From contig NZ_JAHDIU010000002.1 of NCBI RefSeq assembly GCF_019891545.1, positions 186,001-250,000 of the forward strand: a stretch of 64,000 nt of DNA, given 5' to 3'. The notes under the pieces were generated by a model. The model did not search any database and was not told the origin of the DNA. It saw only the letters and a list, made by a program, of their open reading frames with translations. The translations under genes and the position numbers were made by a program. The DNA is from Flavobacterium coralii. Its GTDB lineage: Bacteria > Bacteroidota > Bacteroidia > Flavobacteriales > Flavobacteriaceae. Shown piece after piece: positions 1-7,256 of this stretch; the stretch's first letter is position 1, and every line of letters starts with the position of its first letter.

Positions 1-2
1 AC

Positions 3-350
3 CTTGAGGCGGCAGTGGGCAAACATCCTATCAAAGAGCTGGATAATGCGTCGCATAAGGAAGACCTGATAAATTCCCTGAAAAAGGGCAACCTGCAGTC
101 GACTACCTTTATCAAGGACGGGCAGGAGGTGAAGCAGTACCTGGAAGCCAACCCGCAGTTTAAGACGGTCAATGTCTATGATGCGGAAAAAAACAGGCTG
201 GACATGCGCCAGGGTAAAGAGCAGAAGCAGGGCGAGAAACAGGGGCAATCGGCCAAGCAGGGTCGCGGGCAATCCGCCAAAGGCAATGATGAGGACGCTG
301 CCGGAGAGGCGCAGCAAAAGAAACAACGCCGTAAGGCACAATCCATGTAA
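3..350 (+). CDS. C-terminal fragment of a mobile-element protein (DUF3945-like), 5' end outside window
   Basis: The open frame enters from the left window edge (first full codon at position 3) and stops at 350, so only the last ~115 residues are seen. The GTG at 15 is internal to the frame and is not a likely start. The visible part has a globular piece with 'STTFIKDGQEV' and 'NVYDAEKNRL', then a low-complexity tail rich in Lys, Gln, Gly and Arg (repeated KQG units). This resembles the C-terminus of DUF3945/DUF4099-type proteins carried by Bacteroidota conjugative elements, where such basic tails are common. It is followed after 6 nt by another small element gene and then by a serine recombinase, which supports a mobile-element origin. 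The family name is a recollection of style, not a search result. Function unknown. Confidence 0.55.
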   Translation, partial: LEAAVGKHPIKELDNASHKEDLINSLKKGNLQSTTFIKDGQEVKQYLEANPQFKTVNVYDAEKNRLDMRQGKEQKQGEKQGQSAKQGRGQSAKGNDEDAAGEAQQKKQRRKAQSM

Positions 351-356
351 CTCAGT

Positions 357-635
357 ATGAATCCCCTGTCAGTTTTCCTGCGAGGCAGCCTGAACGATTA
401 CCGTATCAGCAGCACCCATATCGGGGTCTTTGCCGCACTTGTGCAATACAGTGCTGACAGGGGTCATATCAATCCCTATCGGGCCTACAGTTACGAGATC
501 ATGAAAATAGCCCGGATATCCAGCCTGAAAACCTACAGCCGCTGTATGCAGGACCTCCATGCCTATGGGTATTTGAGTTACGAGCCCTCAAAAAAGAAAA
601 ACCTGGCCAGCAGGATTAAATTTTTAGAAACATAA
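357..635 (+). CDS. Small winged-helix-like mobile-element protein
   Basis: 92 residues, starting at an ATG 6 nt after the preceding stop, so probably co-transcribed with it. The pattern 'ISSTHIGVFAALVQY' followed by 'SYEIMKIARISSLKTYSRC' and 'LHAYGYLSYEPSKKK' looks like a winged helix: a helix, a helix-turn-helix whose second helix carries SSLKTYSR, and a beta wing ending in a basic strand. Replication-initiation or regulatory roles are usual for such small wHTH proteins on Bacteroidota elements, but nothing here identifies a target. The stop codon overlaps the start of a terminator hairpin, which ends this transcription unit. Confidence 0.6.
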   Translation: MNPLSVFLRGSLNDYRISSTHIGVFAALVQYSADRGHINPYRAYSYEIMKIARISSLKTYSRCMQDLHAYGYLSYEPSKKKNLASRIKFLET

Positions 636-656
636 AGCCCGAAAGGGCTTTTTTAA
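634..656 (+). terminator. Rho-independent terminator after the element's small genes
   Basis: Stem AAAGCCC (634-640), GAAA tetraloop, GGGCTTT (645-651), followed by a T-rich run. It begins inside the stop codon of the preceding 92-residue gene. Confidence 0.8.
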
Positions 657-668
657 TTTAGTTCAGTT

Positions 669-842
669 ATGAGAAGGAGAATAAAGGCAGAAGCGGGGTA
701 TATCCCTACTGAACACGCAAAAAAGATCCTGCGACAGGGAGGCTTGGAGCTCTCCGATGAACAGGTTCGGATAGTAATGGAATTATTATATTTAATGGCA
801 AATGAAGCGGTAGCTTTTTACCTGAAATTGCCTCAAAAGTAG
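669..842 (+). CDS. 57-residue conserved-type small protein upstream of the recombinase
   Basis: An ATG at 669 opens a 57-codon frame ending in TAG at 840-842, beginning MRRRIKAEAGYIPTEHAKK. It reads well as a protein: a basic N-terminus, then 'GGLELSDEQVRIVMELLYLM' and 'ANEAVAFYLKLPQK', two amphipathic helices. It lies 24 nt before the recombinase start on the same strand and after a terminator, so it probably shares the recombinase promoter. Short proteins in this position are frequent beside Bacteroidota serine recombinases. A role as recombination accessory factor or regulator is only a guess. Confidence 0.6.
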   Translation: MRRRIKAEAGYIPTEHAKKILRQGGLELSDEQVRIVMELLYLMANEAVAFYLKLPQK

Positions 843-865
843 TACATTGCACAAACAAAAGCAGG

Positions 866-2515
866 ATGATGAAGACAGCAGATTTATATATAAGGGTAAG
901 TACTGATGAGCAGGCAGATAAAGGTTATTCGCAACGCAATCAGGAAGAAGTACTGAGAAGGTATTGCGAAAATAATGATCTACAGATTGGGCACGTGTTT
1001 TTTGAAGACCACTCGGCAAAAAACTTTAACCGCCCGCAGTGGAATCAGTATTTGCAAATACTAAAGAGCTCTAAAATCAGGTCATCGGTGGTGCTGTTTA
1101 CCAAATGGGACCGTTTCAGCAGGAATGCGGGGGATGCCTACCAGATGATCAATATTCTCAGGAAGTTTGGCGTAGAGCCGCAAGCCATTGAGCAGCCCCT
1201 TGATTTCAGTATCCCTGAAAATAAAATTATGCTGGCCCTGTATCTTGCGACACCCGAGGTTGAGAACGACCGCCGCGCCCTCAATGTCTTTCATGGCATG
1301 AGACGTGCCAAAAAGGAAGGAAGGGCTTTGGGAATAGCGCCCATAGGCTATAAAAACCGTATCACAGAAGACGGCAAAAAATATTTTGGTGTACAGGAAC
1401 CTCAGGCCACATACATCCGATGGGCTTTTGAGGAAATTTCAAGAGGGGCTAAAGCTGCAGACCAGATACGAAAGGAAGTAAATAGAATGGGATTAAAGTG
1501 CGGAAGTTCCGTCTTTTATTCATTGCTTCGTAATCCGGTCTATTGCGGTTTAGTTTTTATACCCGCATATAAGGAAGAGGAAGCCGCTTTTGTCAAAGGG
1601 CAGCATGAACCTTTGGTTTCTGAACATCTTTTTTATGAAGTTCAGGATGTGCTTGATGGTAAACGACGAAAAGTAAAGTCAAAAGCAAAATACGAGGTAG
1701 ATGAGAATTTTCCGCTACGGGGTTTTCTTCAGTGCCCTAACTGCGGAGGTATGCTTACCGCAAGTTCTTCCAAAGGGAAAACAAAGTATTACTCGTATTA
1801 TCATTGCCAGCCTGGTTGCAAATTCCGACACCGTGCCGAGGAAGTACACGAAATCTTCGAACGTGAATTACGAAAATTTATTCCCCATCCCGCCATAAAG
1901 GAGTTGTATAAAGTAATTGTAAGTAAACTGTTTTCGGAGTTCAACAAACCGGAAAATGATGAGCGAAGAAGAATTTCGGATGAAATTGACAGGCTCAGCC
2001 AAAAAATATCGAAAGCGAGAAACTTGTTATTAGCCGATGTGATTGATGCAGAAGATTACAGGGCATTGAAAGATGAGGCGGAAAACGAAATCAAGAAGGC
2101 CGAAAGATTATTGAACACCATAGGCACAAATAAACCTTCACAGGCTAAGCTGGAAAAGCTTATGGATAAAGCCATTAGCACGCTTTCGAGACTGGATACC
2201 CACTACGGAAATTTGCCGGTAAGTAAGAAAAGGGAGCTAATAGGTTCGATATTTCCCCAAAAAATCGTTTTTGACGGAAAAGAATATCGAACACCTAAGC
2301 TTAACGAAGCAGCAAGACTTATCTATATGATTAACAGTGACTTATATTCAAATAAAAACCGGAAAGGACACAAATCTGCGTTCCTTTCCGGTCAAGTGGA
2401 GCCGCCGGGAATCGAACCCGGGTCCAAACAGGCAATTCAAGAGCTTTCTACACGCTTAGTTTCCGCTTGGGTTTTCGTTGGTGTGCAAGGCCGGAAACTG
2501 CCACACACCACTTAG
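866..2515 (+). CDS. Large serine site-specific recombinase; 3' end reads through the insertion junction
   Basis: Integrase of the mobile element. The resolvase catalytic domain (about residues 4-150) has the active-site serine in 'YIRVSTDEQ' (Ser12) and the arginine-rich 'TKWDRFSRN' helix. A Recombinase domain follows (about 160-270), then a zinc ribbon (about 290-325: 'CPNCGG' and 'CQPGC') and a charged coiled-coil (about 365-430). This is the large serine recombinase architecture used by phages and integrative elements. The start is ATG 866 or the adjacent ATG 869. The oddity is the C-terminus. From about residue 511 (position 2397) the frame is antisense to the tmRNA gene, giving 'VEPPGIEPGSKQ', a typical reverse translation of a T-arm, before stopping at 2515. 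The true functional end is probably near residue 500; the tail looks acquired by insertion. Codons 496-509 also cross the tmRNA terminator. Confidence 0.9.
   Translation: MMKTADLYIRVSTDEQADKGYSQRNQEEVLRRYCENNDLQIGHVFFEDHSAKNFNRPQWNQYLQILKSSKIRSSVVLFTKWDRFSRNAGDAYQMINILRKFGVEPQAIEQPLDFSIPENKIMLALYLATPEVENDRRALNVFHGMRRAKKEGRALGIAPIGYKNRITEDGKKYFGVQEPQATYIRWAFEEISRGAKAADQIRKEVNRMGLKCGSSVFYSLLRNPVYCGLVFIPAYKEEEAAFVKGQHEPLVSEHLFYEVQDVLDGKRRKVKSKAKYEVDENFPLRGFLQCPNCGGMLTASSSKGKTKYYSYYHCQPGCKFRHRAEEVHEIFERELRKFIPHPAIKELYKVIVSKLFSEFNKPENDERRRISDEIDRLSQKISKARNLLLADVIDAEDYRALKDEAENEIKKAERLLNTIGTNKPSQAKLEKLMDKAISTLSRLDTHYGNLPVSKKRELIGSIFPQKIVFDGKEYRTPKLNEAARLIYMINSDLYSNKNRKGHKSAFLSGQVEPPGIEPGSKQAIQELSTRLVSAWVFVGVQGRKLPHTT
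2351..2391 (-). terminator. Rho-independent terminator of the tmRNA gene
   Basis: On the minus strand a 10-bp perfect stem CCGGAAAGGA / TCCTTTCCGG (plus-strand arms 2359-2368 and 2382-2391) is followed by TTTTTATT. It starts 5 nt after the tmRNA 3' end and lies inside the recombinase reading frame on the other strand. Confidence 0.85.
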
Positions 2516-2792
2516 CTCCTTAAGTCTCGGGACAGCCGCAGAGCAAAACTGTCCCCAGGTCTATATTTACGGTCCTTCTAATCGAAACGCCATAAACCAG
2601 GGCTTTTCAGAAGGATCCCGCCTCCCTGCCTTGCAGGGACGTGGCTATATTCTTACTATAAATTCAGAATTAAGCAGCAAGAGCGTAGTTATTTTCGCCG
2701 TTTAATTGTTTGAGACATTATTTACGGGATATGTCCCCGTTCCCGGCGTGCTTACCATTCAATTCGACCTGCTGTCAAAACCAGTCGGCCCC
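2397..2792 (-). ncRNA. ssrA: tmRNA (transfer-messenger RNA)
   Basis: Rescues stalled ribosomes and tags the nascent peptide for proteolysis. On the minus strand the RNA begins GGGGCCGACUGGUUUUGACAG and ends with a T-arm (GGACCCGGGTTCGATTCC) and GGCGGCTCC-A. The 7-bp acceptor stem GGGGCCG/CGGCUCC closes with one G-U pair, and the discriminator A is not followed by an encoded CCA. Length is 396 nt, normal for bacteria. The internal mRNA part encodes GENNYALAA and then TAA. Downstream lies a strong terminator. The integrated element ends just beyond the 3' end and the gene itself is intact, as expected when an element uses a tmRNA 3' end as its attachment site. Confidence 0.95.
2670..2699 (-). 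other. tmRNA tag-peptide reading frame (GENNYALAA-stop)
   Basis: On the minus strand, codons GGC GAA AAT AAC TAC GCT CTT GCT GCT TAA encode GENNYALAA, the usual Bacteroidota proteolysis tag ending in the ClpXP signal ALAA. The resume codon is GGC (Gly). Confidence 0.92.
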
Positions 2793-2844
2793 ATGAGTAA
2801 GTTCTGGTATGTTTATTTCAAAAACGGTACCAAAAATAAAGGCA

Positions 2845-2852
2845 CAAAGATA
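2845..2852 (-). promoter_or_regulatory. Candidate -7 box for tmRNA
   Basis: TATCTTTG on the minus strand fits the Bacteroidota TAnnTTTG box and lies about 53 nt upstream of the mature tmRNA 5' end, leaving a leader for 5' processing. No clear TTTG -33 box was found. Confidence 0.4.
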
Positions 2853-2886
2853 CAGCTTTATATTTTATTGCTCGTTAAAATTCCTG

Positions 2887-2894
2887 TATATTTG
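2887..2894 (+). promoter_or_regulatory. Candidate promoter of the 2987 dehydrogenase gene
   Basis: TATATTTG matches TAnnTTTG, with ATTG at 2867-2870 as a possible -33 box (16-nt gap, a little short). It predicts an 85-90 nt leader before the ATG at 2987. Confidence 0.4.
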
Positions 2895-2986
2895 AAGCAG
2901 ATAAACAAACCTGTTTTAAAGTTTTTACAACAGATTAGCTAATATGTTGTAAAACAAATAAAAACCTATTTATTAAGACACACTAC

Positions 2987-4201
2987 ATGAAATTCGGAAT
3001 CATAAAAGAACGTAAAAACCCGCCCGACAGGCGTGTGGTATTTTCTCCGGAAAAACTTTCAGAACTTGTAAGAGAATACCCTGAAGCATCTGTCAGGGTA
3101 GAGCCTTCGGATATCAGGATCTTTTCTGATGACGAATACAGGGAGCAGGGTATTGAAGTTAGTGCTGCAATGGAAGAGTGTGATGTGCTGTTAGGGGTGA
3201 AAGAAGTGCCTGTAGATGCTTTGATACCGGATAAAAAATATTTCTTCTTTTCGCATACTATAAAAAAACAGCCTTACAACCAAAAGCTGTTACAGGCGAT
3301 ACTGGATAAGAATATAACACTATATGATCACGAAACCATTGTAGATGCTTCTATCAGGAGGCTCATCGGTTTTGGCAGGTATGCGGGCATAGTGGGCGCT
3401 TATAATGCATTCAGGGCACTGGGTTTAAAATATGAGTTATTCACTCTGCCCAAAGCAGAAACACTCTCAGATAAAGAAGCGCTTATTGCCAGATTAAGAA
3501 AAGCAATTGTACCGCCCGTAAAAATTGTACTGACAGGAAAAGGTAAGGTGGGCATGGGCGCTAAAGAAATTTTAGACGCCATGAAAATTAAGGAGGTATC
3601 GGTAGCAGATTACCTTACAAAATCATATACGCATCCCGTTTATTGCCATATTGATGTTTTGGACTATAACCGCAGGCAAGACGGTTCGGTAAAAGATAAC
3701 CAGGATTTTTATGCTAACCCGTCAGAATATGAATCAGATTTTGAAAGGTTTACAAAGGTTTCTGATATGTTTATTGCGGGGCACTTTTATGGTAATGGTG
3801 CACCTGCCATATTAACACGTGAAATGCTGAAATCTAAAGATAATAAGATAAAAGTTGTTGCTGATATTTCATGTGATGTAGAAGGCCCCGTAGCCTGCAC
3901 ACTCAGGGCGAGTACCATAGCAGAGCCTTTATATGGCTATCATCCGTCTGAAGATAAAGAGGTAGATTACCGCCATCCTGCCGCAATTGTGGTAATGGCA
4001 GTAGATAACCTGCCATGCGAATTACCAAAAGATGCAAGTATGGGTTTTGGCGATATGTTCCTCAAAAATGTTATACCTGCCTTTTTTAATGGCGATAAAG
4101 ACGGCATACTGAAACGTGCCATGATTACTGAAAACGGAAAGCTTGCCCCGCGTTTTAAATATCTGGAGGGATATGTTGAAGAACGTGTAAAAGAATTATA
4201 A
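2987..4201 (+). CDS. NAD(P)-dependent oxidoreductase, saccharopine/alanine dehydrogenase-like
   Basis: 404 residues. The N-terminal part ('MKFGIIKERKNPPDRRVVFSP' region and 'CDVLLGVKEVP') follows the alanine dehydrogenase/transhydrogenase N-domain pattern. The glycine-rich turn 'LTGKGKVGMGAKE' near residues 181-195 is the Rossmann NAD(P)-binding loop, followed by 'DISCDVEGPVACTLRAST'. This layout and length match the lysine-forming saccharopine dehydrogenase (LYS1-like) branch common in Flavobacteria. Whether it makes lysine, uses another 2-oxo acid, or has a different role cannot be read from sequence. It is monocistronic: its own promoter box lies upstream and a strong hairpin terminator directly follows the stop. 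It is the first chromosomal gene beyond the tmRNA. Confidence 0.8.
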   Translation: MKFGIIKERKNPPDRRVVFSPEKLSELVREYPEASVRVEPSDIRIFSDDEYREQGIEVSAAMEECDVLLGVKEVPVDALIPDKKYFFFSHTIKKQPYNQKLLQAILDKNITLYDHETIVDASIRRLIGFGRYAGIVGAYNAFRALGLKYELFTLPKAETLSDKEALIARLRKAIVPPVKIVLTGKGKVGMGAKEILDAMKIKEVSVADYLTKSYTHPVYCHIDVLDYNRRQDGSVKDNQDFYANPSEYESDFERFTKVSDMFIAGHFYGNGAPAILTREMLKSKDNKIKVVADISCDVEGPVACTLRASTIAEPLYGYHPSEDKEVDYRHPAAIVVMAVDNLPCELPKDASMGFGDMFLKNVIPAFFNGDKDGILKRAMITENGKLAPRFKYLEGYVEERVKEL

Positions 4202-4236
4202 CAAAACACCCTGCCGGCGGCAGGGTGTTTTGTTAT
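4201..4236. terminator. Strong hairpin terminator after the dehydrogenase
   Basis: ACAAAACACCCTGCC and its near-perfect complement GGCAGGGTGTTTTGT form a long stem with A-tract before and T-tract after, so it can work in both directions. It overlaps the end of the stop codon region. Confidence 0.85.
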
Positions 4237-4248
4237 AATAAGTTTGAG

Positions 4249-4256
4249 TAAATTTG
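4249..4256 (+). promoter_or_regulatory. Candidate promoter of the PUL1 regulator
   Basis: TAAATTTG (TAnnTTTG) 17 nt before the ATG at 4274, with TTTG at 4229-4232 as a possible -33 box sitting in the 3' arm of the terminator. The leader would be very short (about 10 nt). Confidence 0.45.
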
Positions 4257-4273
4257 TGAATTAAACTTTACAG

Positions 4274-7012
4274 ATGTCACTTAAAAATACAGTTACTTTT
4301 TTTTGCATTTTGCTGGCGCTACAATTAAATGCCCAGCAACTCCTGCCGTTTGTAGAGAACTTTACCAAATCGGAGTACTCGGGTGATAACCAGGTTTGGA
4401 ATATAACCCAGGCTGATGATAACACAATTTATTTCGCCAATAATCATTATTTTTTAAGATATAACGGTGTTAAGTGGGAGCGCTACTCACTGCCGAATAA
4501 AACCATTATCAGGTCGGTATTTGCTGATGGCAGCCGTATTTACTGTGGTTCTTACAGGGAGTTTGGTTATTGGGAGAGGGTAAAAGGTATAATGCAATAT
4601 ACATCTCTTACTACGGGTAAGAACTATTTTTCCGACAGTGACAATGAAGAGGTATGGAAAATATTTAAGCATGCAGATAAAATTTATTTTCAGACTTTTC
4701 ACCGCATGTATGCTTATGACGGAAAAACTATAGCTACTTACAGGTTTCCTTCGCAAATATCCTATTGTTATGTTATAGATAATACTATTTATGCAGCAAG
4801 CACCCGAAACGGAGTATATGTATTCGACGGAGGTAAATTTCAGCAGATAACGGCATGGCCTGAACTGAAAGATAACATTGTGCACGGCATGGAGAAAAAT
4901 GGCCGTAACATCTACATTTTTACCAAGAATAACGGGGTTTTTAAGGGTGATGCCAAAGGGGTAAAGCCCTGGGATAGTAATATAAACTCCCTGCTTAAAA
5001 ATGCTGTCATCCTCTCCGCAGCATTTATAAATAATAACATGCTTGCTATTGGTACGGCACTCAAAGGTATTTATATCATTAACCTTACCGATAACAGCTT
5101 TACAGTTATCAACAGGAATAATGCCCTTAAAAACAATGCAGTACTTTCTGTAGCACTGGACACTGAAAAAGACCTCTGGCTTGGATTGGACAATGGTATA
5201 TCGCATGTTGAGGTAAACTCGCCCGTATCTTTATTTACAGATAATTCGGGCCTGCTTGGTTCGGTATATAGCATTGCGCCCACAGAAAGTGGTTACCTTT
5301 TTGCCTCTAATCATGGTGTCTTTAGCTATGGTCAACAGGGCTTAAATACAATTCCAAACTCTCAGGGGCAGGCTTGGGATGTATATAAATCAGGCGACAA
5401 CTACATAATAGGGCATAATGACGGTACTTATACTTATAACGGACAGCTTAAAAAAGCTAATCCGGTTAACGGGGGATGGAAATTCCTGAAAAGCAAATTT
5501 GACAGGGCCTACTTTCAGGCTAATTATTCGGGTATAGCGGTTTATACCAATACCGATAATCTCGGGGTTTATAAAACCCTTGACAGTATAGTAAAGCCAA
5601 TCCGTAATATTGCCCAGACAAGGCCGGGCGAATTATGGGCGGCTGACAGCTATAGAAGCCTCTACAGGGTTCTATATGATGAAAATTTTAATGTGAAGCG
5701 TGTAGAGAATGTTTCCCAAAAAAACAACATAAAGAGCGATTATGGTGTAAAGCTATTCCCGTTTAGGGGAGAAGTGCTTTTCTACATCAACAGCAAGTGG
5801 TACACCTATAACAGCATTAAGGACAAGCTTGAAGAAAATAAAGCTTTTACCGAAAGGTTTTCCGGAATCTCGGATATTGTTCCGGTTGATGATGATAATT
5901 TCATAATCATAAGAAGCGGTTTGCTCTATCTTATTACCCGGAAAGGGGACAAGTTTTCAGAAAAGCTGCTTAATGAAAAATATTACCAGGGCAGGCTTAT
6001 TATGGAGAATACCCAGGTATATAAAAACGGAAGCAGCCTGCTTATAAATCTTGATGACGGATTTATGTCTTATAATATTGAGGGTAGCAGCAAAAAAGAA
6101 GCTCCCGTATCTATAGAAGCTTTTTATATGGGCAGGCTTATTGATGAAGATACACATATTAAATACAACCAGTCTGTAGAGCTTAATGTTATAACAGGAT
6201 ATTACGGCTATAATCGGCCCGACCTTTTTTACAGGCTGAATGCTGAACCCCTTCAGCCAATTATAAAAGGTAATATAATACTCAATAACCTTAGCAGCGG
6301 CAACCAGTCAGTAGATATCTACCGCAATAATAACGGCACTTATCAGCAGGTTGCGGCATACAACTTTAAGGTATCCAAGCCATGGTACTTTTCTACGTTA
6401 ATGATTTTAGCTTATATAGCAGTTATTTCGGGAATATTTTTCCTGTACTACCGATGGAATAAAGTACGCTACCTGCAAAAGATCAGGCTTAATGAAGAAG
6501 AGCTGAAGCACAGGCGTGAAATTATGGAGCTTGAACTGGAAGCGGAGAAAAAACTGCGCCAGCAGGAGTATGAAAAACATATACTTGAAGTAGAAGTACA
6601 GGCCAAGGCATCTGAAGTTGCGGGTAAATCGCTTTCAATTGCCAAACACAGTGAAATGATAGAGAGCATACAGGAAGCGCTTAAAAGCGTTACAGGTTCA
6701 GATGAGTTAAAAACGCGTATAAGCAAGATTATAAAAACGAATTCTATAAGTAAAAACGAATGGCAGAGTTTTGAAAAGAACCTTGTAAAAAGCCATGAAG
6801 ATTTTGTGAGCAGGCTTACTGCAAAATATCCTGCACTTACCCCGAAGGACATTAAGTTATGCATCTATTTAAAGATGAACCTTTCTTCTAAAGAAATTGC
6901 CCCGCTTATGAATATATCCTATCGCGGAGTCGAATTACATCGTTACAGGCTACGAAAAAAACTTGATATCAGTACCGAAGAGAACCTTTCTCAGTATATG
7001 ATTACTATTTGA
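4274..7012 (+). CDS. Membrane-spanning propeller sensor with C-terminal LuxR-type HTH (SusR-like PUL regulator)
   Basis: 912 residues. A signal peptide (about 1-20, ending 'LQLNAQ') precedes a long periplasmic region of beta-propeller-like repeats ('VWNITQADDNTIYFANN', 'LWLGLDNGISHVEV') up to about residue 620. A weak Y_Y_Y-like domain ends at 'NFKVSKPWYF', with one membrane span at about 704-726. A charged coiled-coil (about 730-800) leads to a LuxR/GerE-type helix-turn-helix from about 855 ('LTPKDIKLCIYLKMNLSSKE', then 'RGVELHRYRLRKKL'). Known relatives (two-component-regulator propeller/triple-tyrosine proteins, SusR) sense oligosaccharide outside and bind DNA inside, without a phosphorelay. 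The gene stands directly upstream of susC on the same strand, separated by a 244-bp region with putative operators. Its paralogue lies at 39767-42592. Confidence 0.88.
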   Translation: MSLKNTVTFFCILLALQLNAQQLLPFVENFTKSEYSGDNQVWNITQADDNTIYFANNHYFLRYNGVKWERYSLPNKTIIRSVFADGSRIYCGSYREFGYWERVKGIMQYTSLTTGKNYFSDSDNEEVWKIFKHADKIYFQTFHRMYAYDGKTIATYRFPSQISYCYVIDNTIYAASTRNGVYVFDGGKFQQITAWPELKDNIVHGMEKNGRNIYIFTKNNGVFKGDAKGVKPWDSNINSLLKNAVILSAAFINNNMLAIGTALKGIYIINLTDNSFTVINRNNALKNNAVLSVALDTEKDLWLGLDNGISHVEVNSPVSLFTDNSGLLGSVYSIAPTESGYLFASNHGVFSYGQQGLNTIPNSQGQAWDVYKSGDNYIIGHNDGTYTYNGQLKKANPVNGGWKFLKSKFDRAYFQANYSGIAVYTNTDNLGVYKTLDSIVKPIRNIAQTRPGELWAADSYRSLYRVLYDENFNVKRVENVSQKNNIKSDYGVKLFPFRGEVLFYINSKWYTYNSIKDKLEENKAFTERFSGISDIVPVDDDNFIIIRSGLLYLITRKGDKFSEKLLNEKYYQGRLIMENTQVYKNGSSLLINLDDGFMSYNIEGSSKKEAPVSIEAFYMGRLIDEDTHIKYNQSVELNVITGYYGYNRPDLFYRLNAEPLQPIIKGNIILNNLSSGNQSVDIYRNNNGTYQQVAAYNFKVSKPWYFSTLMILAYIAVISGIFFLYYRWNKVRYLQKIRLNEEELKHRREIMELELEAEKKLRQQEYEKHILEVEVQAKASEVAGKSLSIAKHSEMIESIQEALKSVTGSDELKTRISKIIKTNSISKNEWQSFEKNLVKSHEDFVSRLTAKYPALTPKDIKLCIYLKMNLSSKEIAPLMNISYRGVELHRYRLRKKLDISTEENLSQYMITI

Positions 7013-7069
7013 ATTCCTGTTAAATATTATCATAATATTATCTTTTTCACATTTTTATTAATGATATAT

Positions 7070-7090
7070 ACTACATCATTACTACATCAT
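7070..7090 (+). promoter_or_regulatory. Putative operator upstream of PUL1 susC: two half-sites 11 bp apart
   Basis: ACTACATCAT at 7070-7079 is repeated exactly at 7081-7090, start-to-start 11 bp (one helical turn). In the direction of the gene the 20-mer is ACTACATCATTACTACATCA (7070-7089). It aligns, in the same orientation, with 20-mers upstream of PUL2 susC and of the 44148 T9SS gene, sharing the central CATTAC. Further inverted copies of the TGATGTA core lie at 7103-7109 and 7167-7174 (TGATGTAG). It ends 167 bp before the susC ATG. Confidence 0.6.
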
Positions 7091-7217
7091 AATGCTAAAT
7101 ATTGATGTAATATTATAGTATATAAATTTATGTAAATCAATAATTTAAAATGTATTTATACGATTTTGATGTAGATTAGATAGGCTTCTCACGCTGCTAC
7201 TATAACGATATAGTTTT

Positions 7218-7225
7218 TAATTTTG
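7218..7225 (+). promoter_or_regulatory. Candidate -7 box for PUL1 susC
   Basis: TAATTTTG (TAnnTTTG) 31 nt before the ATG at 7257, with no recognisable -33 TTTG at proper spacing. That would fit an activator-dependent promoter served by the upstream repeats. Confidence 0.4.
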
Positions 7226-7256
7226 AGTAATGTTAATTTTAATCAAATAAAATCCC

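Noticed and set aside
2397-2515. Recombinase tail residues 511-549 as a real domain
   Set aside because: The peptide is the antisense reading of the tmRNA T-arm and coding part; not treated as native protein sequence, though the frame is open.
2478-2942. Two small plus-strand frames across the tmRNA
   Set aside because: They are antisense to tmRNA structure and tag sequence; nothing supports a protein.
4487-5206. 239-residue open frame on the minus strand inside the PUL1 regulator
   Set aside because: Lies entirely over a well-supported gene; composition is Ile/Tyr/Cys-rich without domain pattern. Shadow frame.
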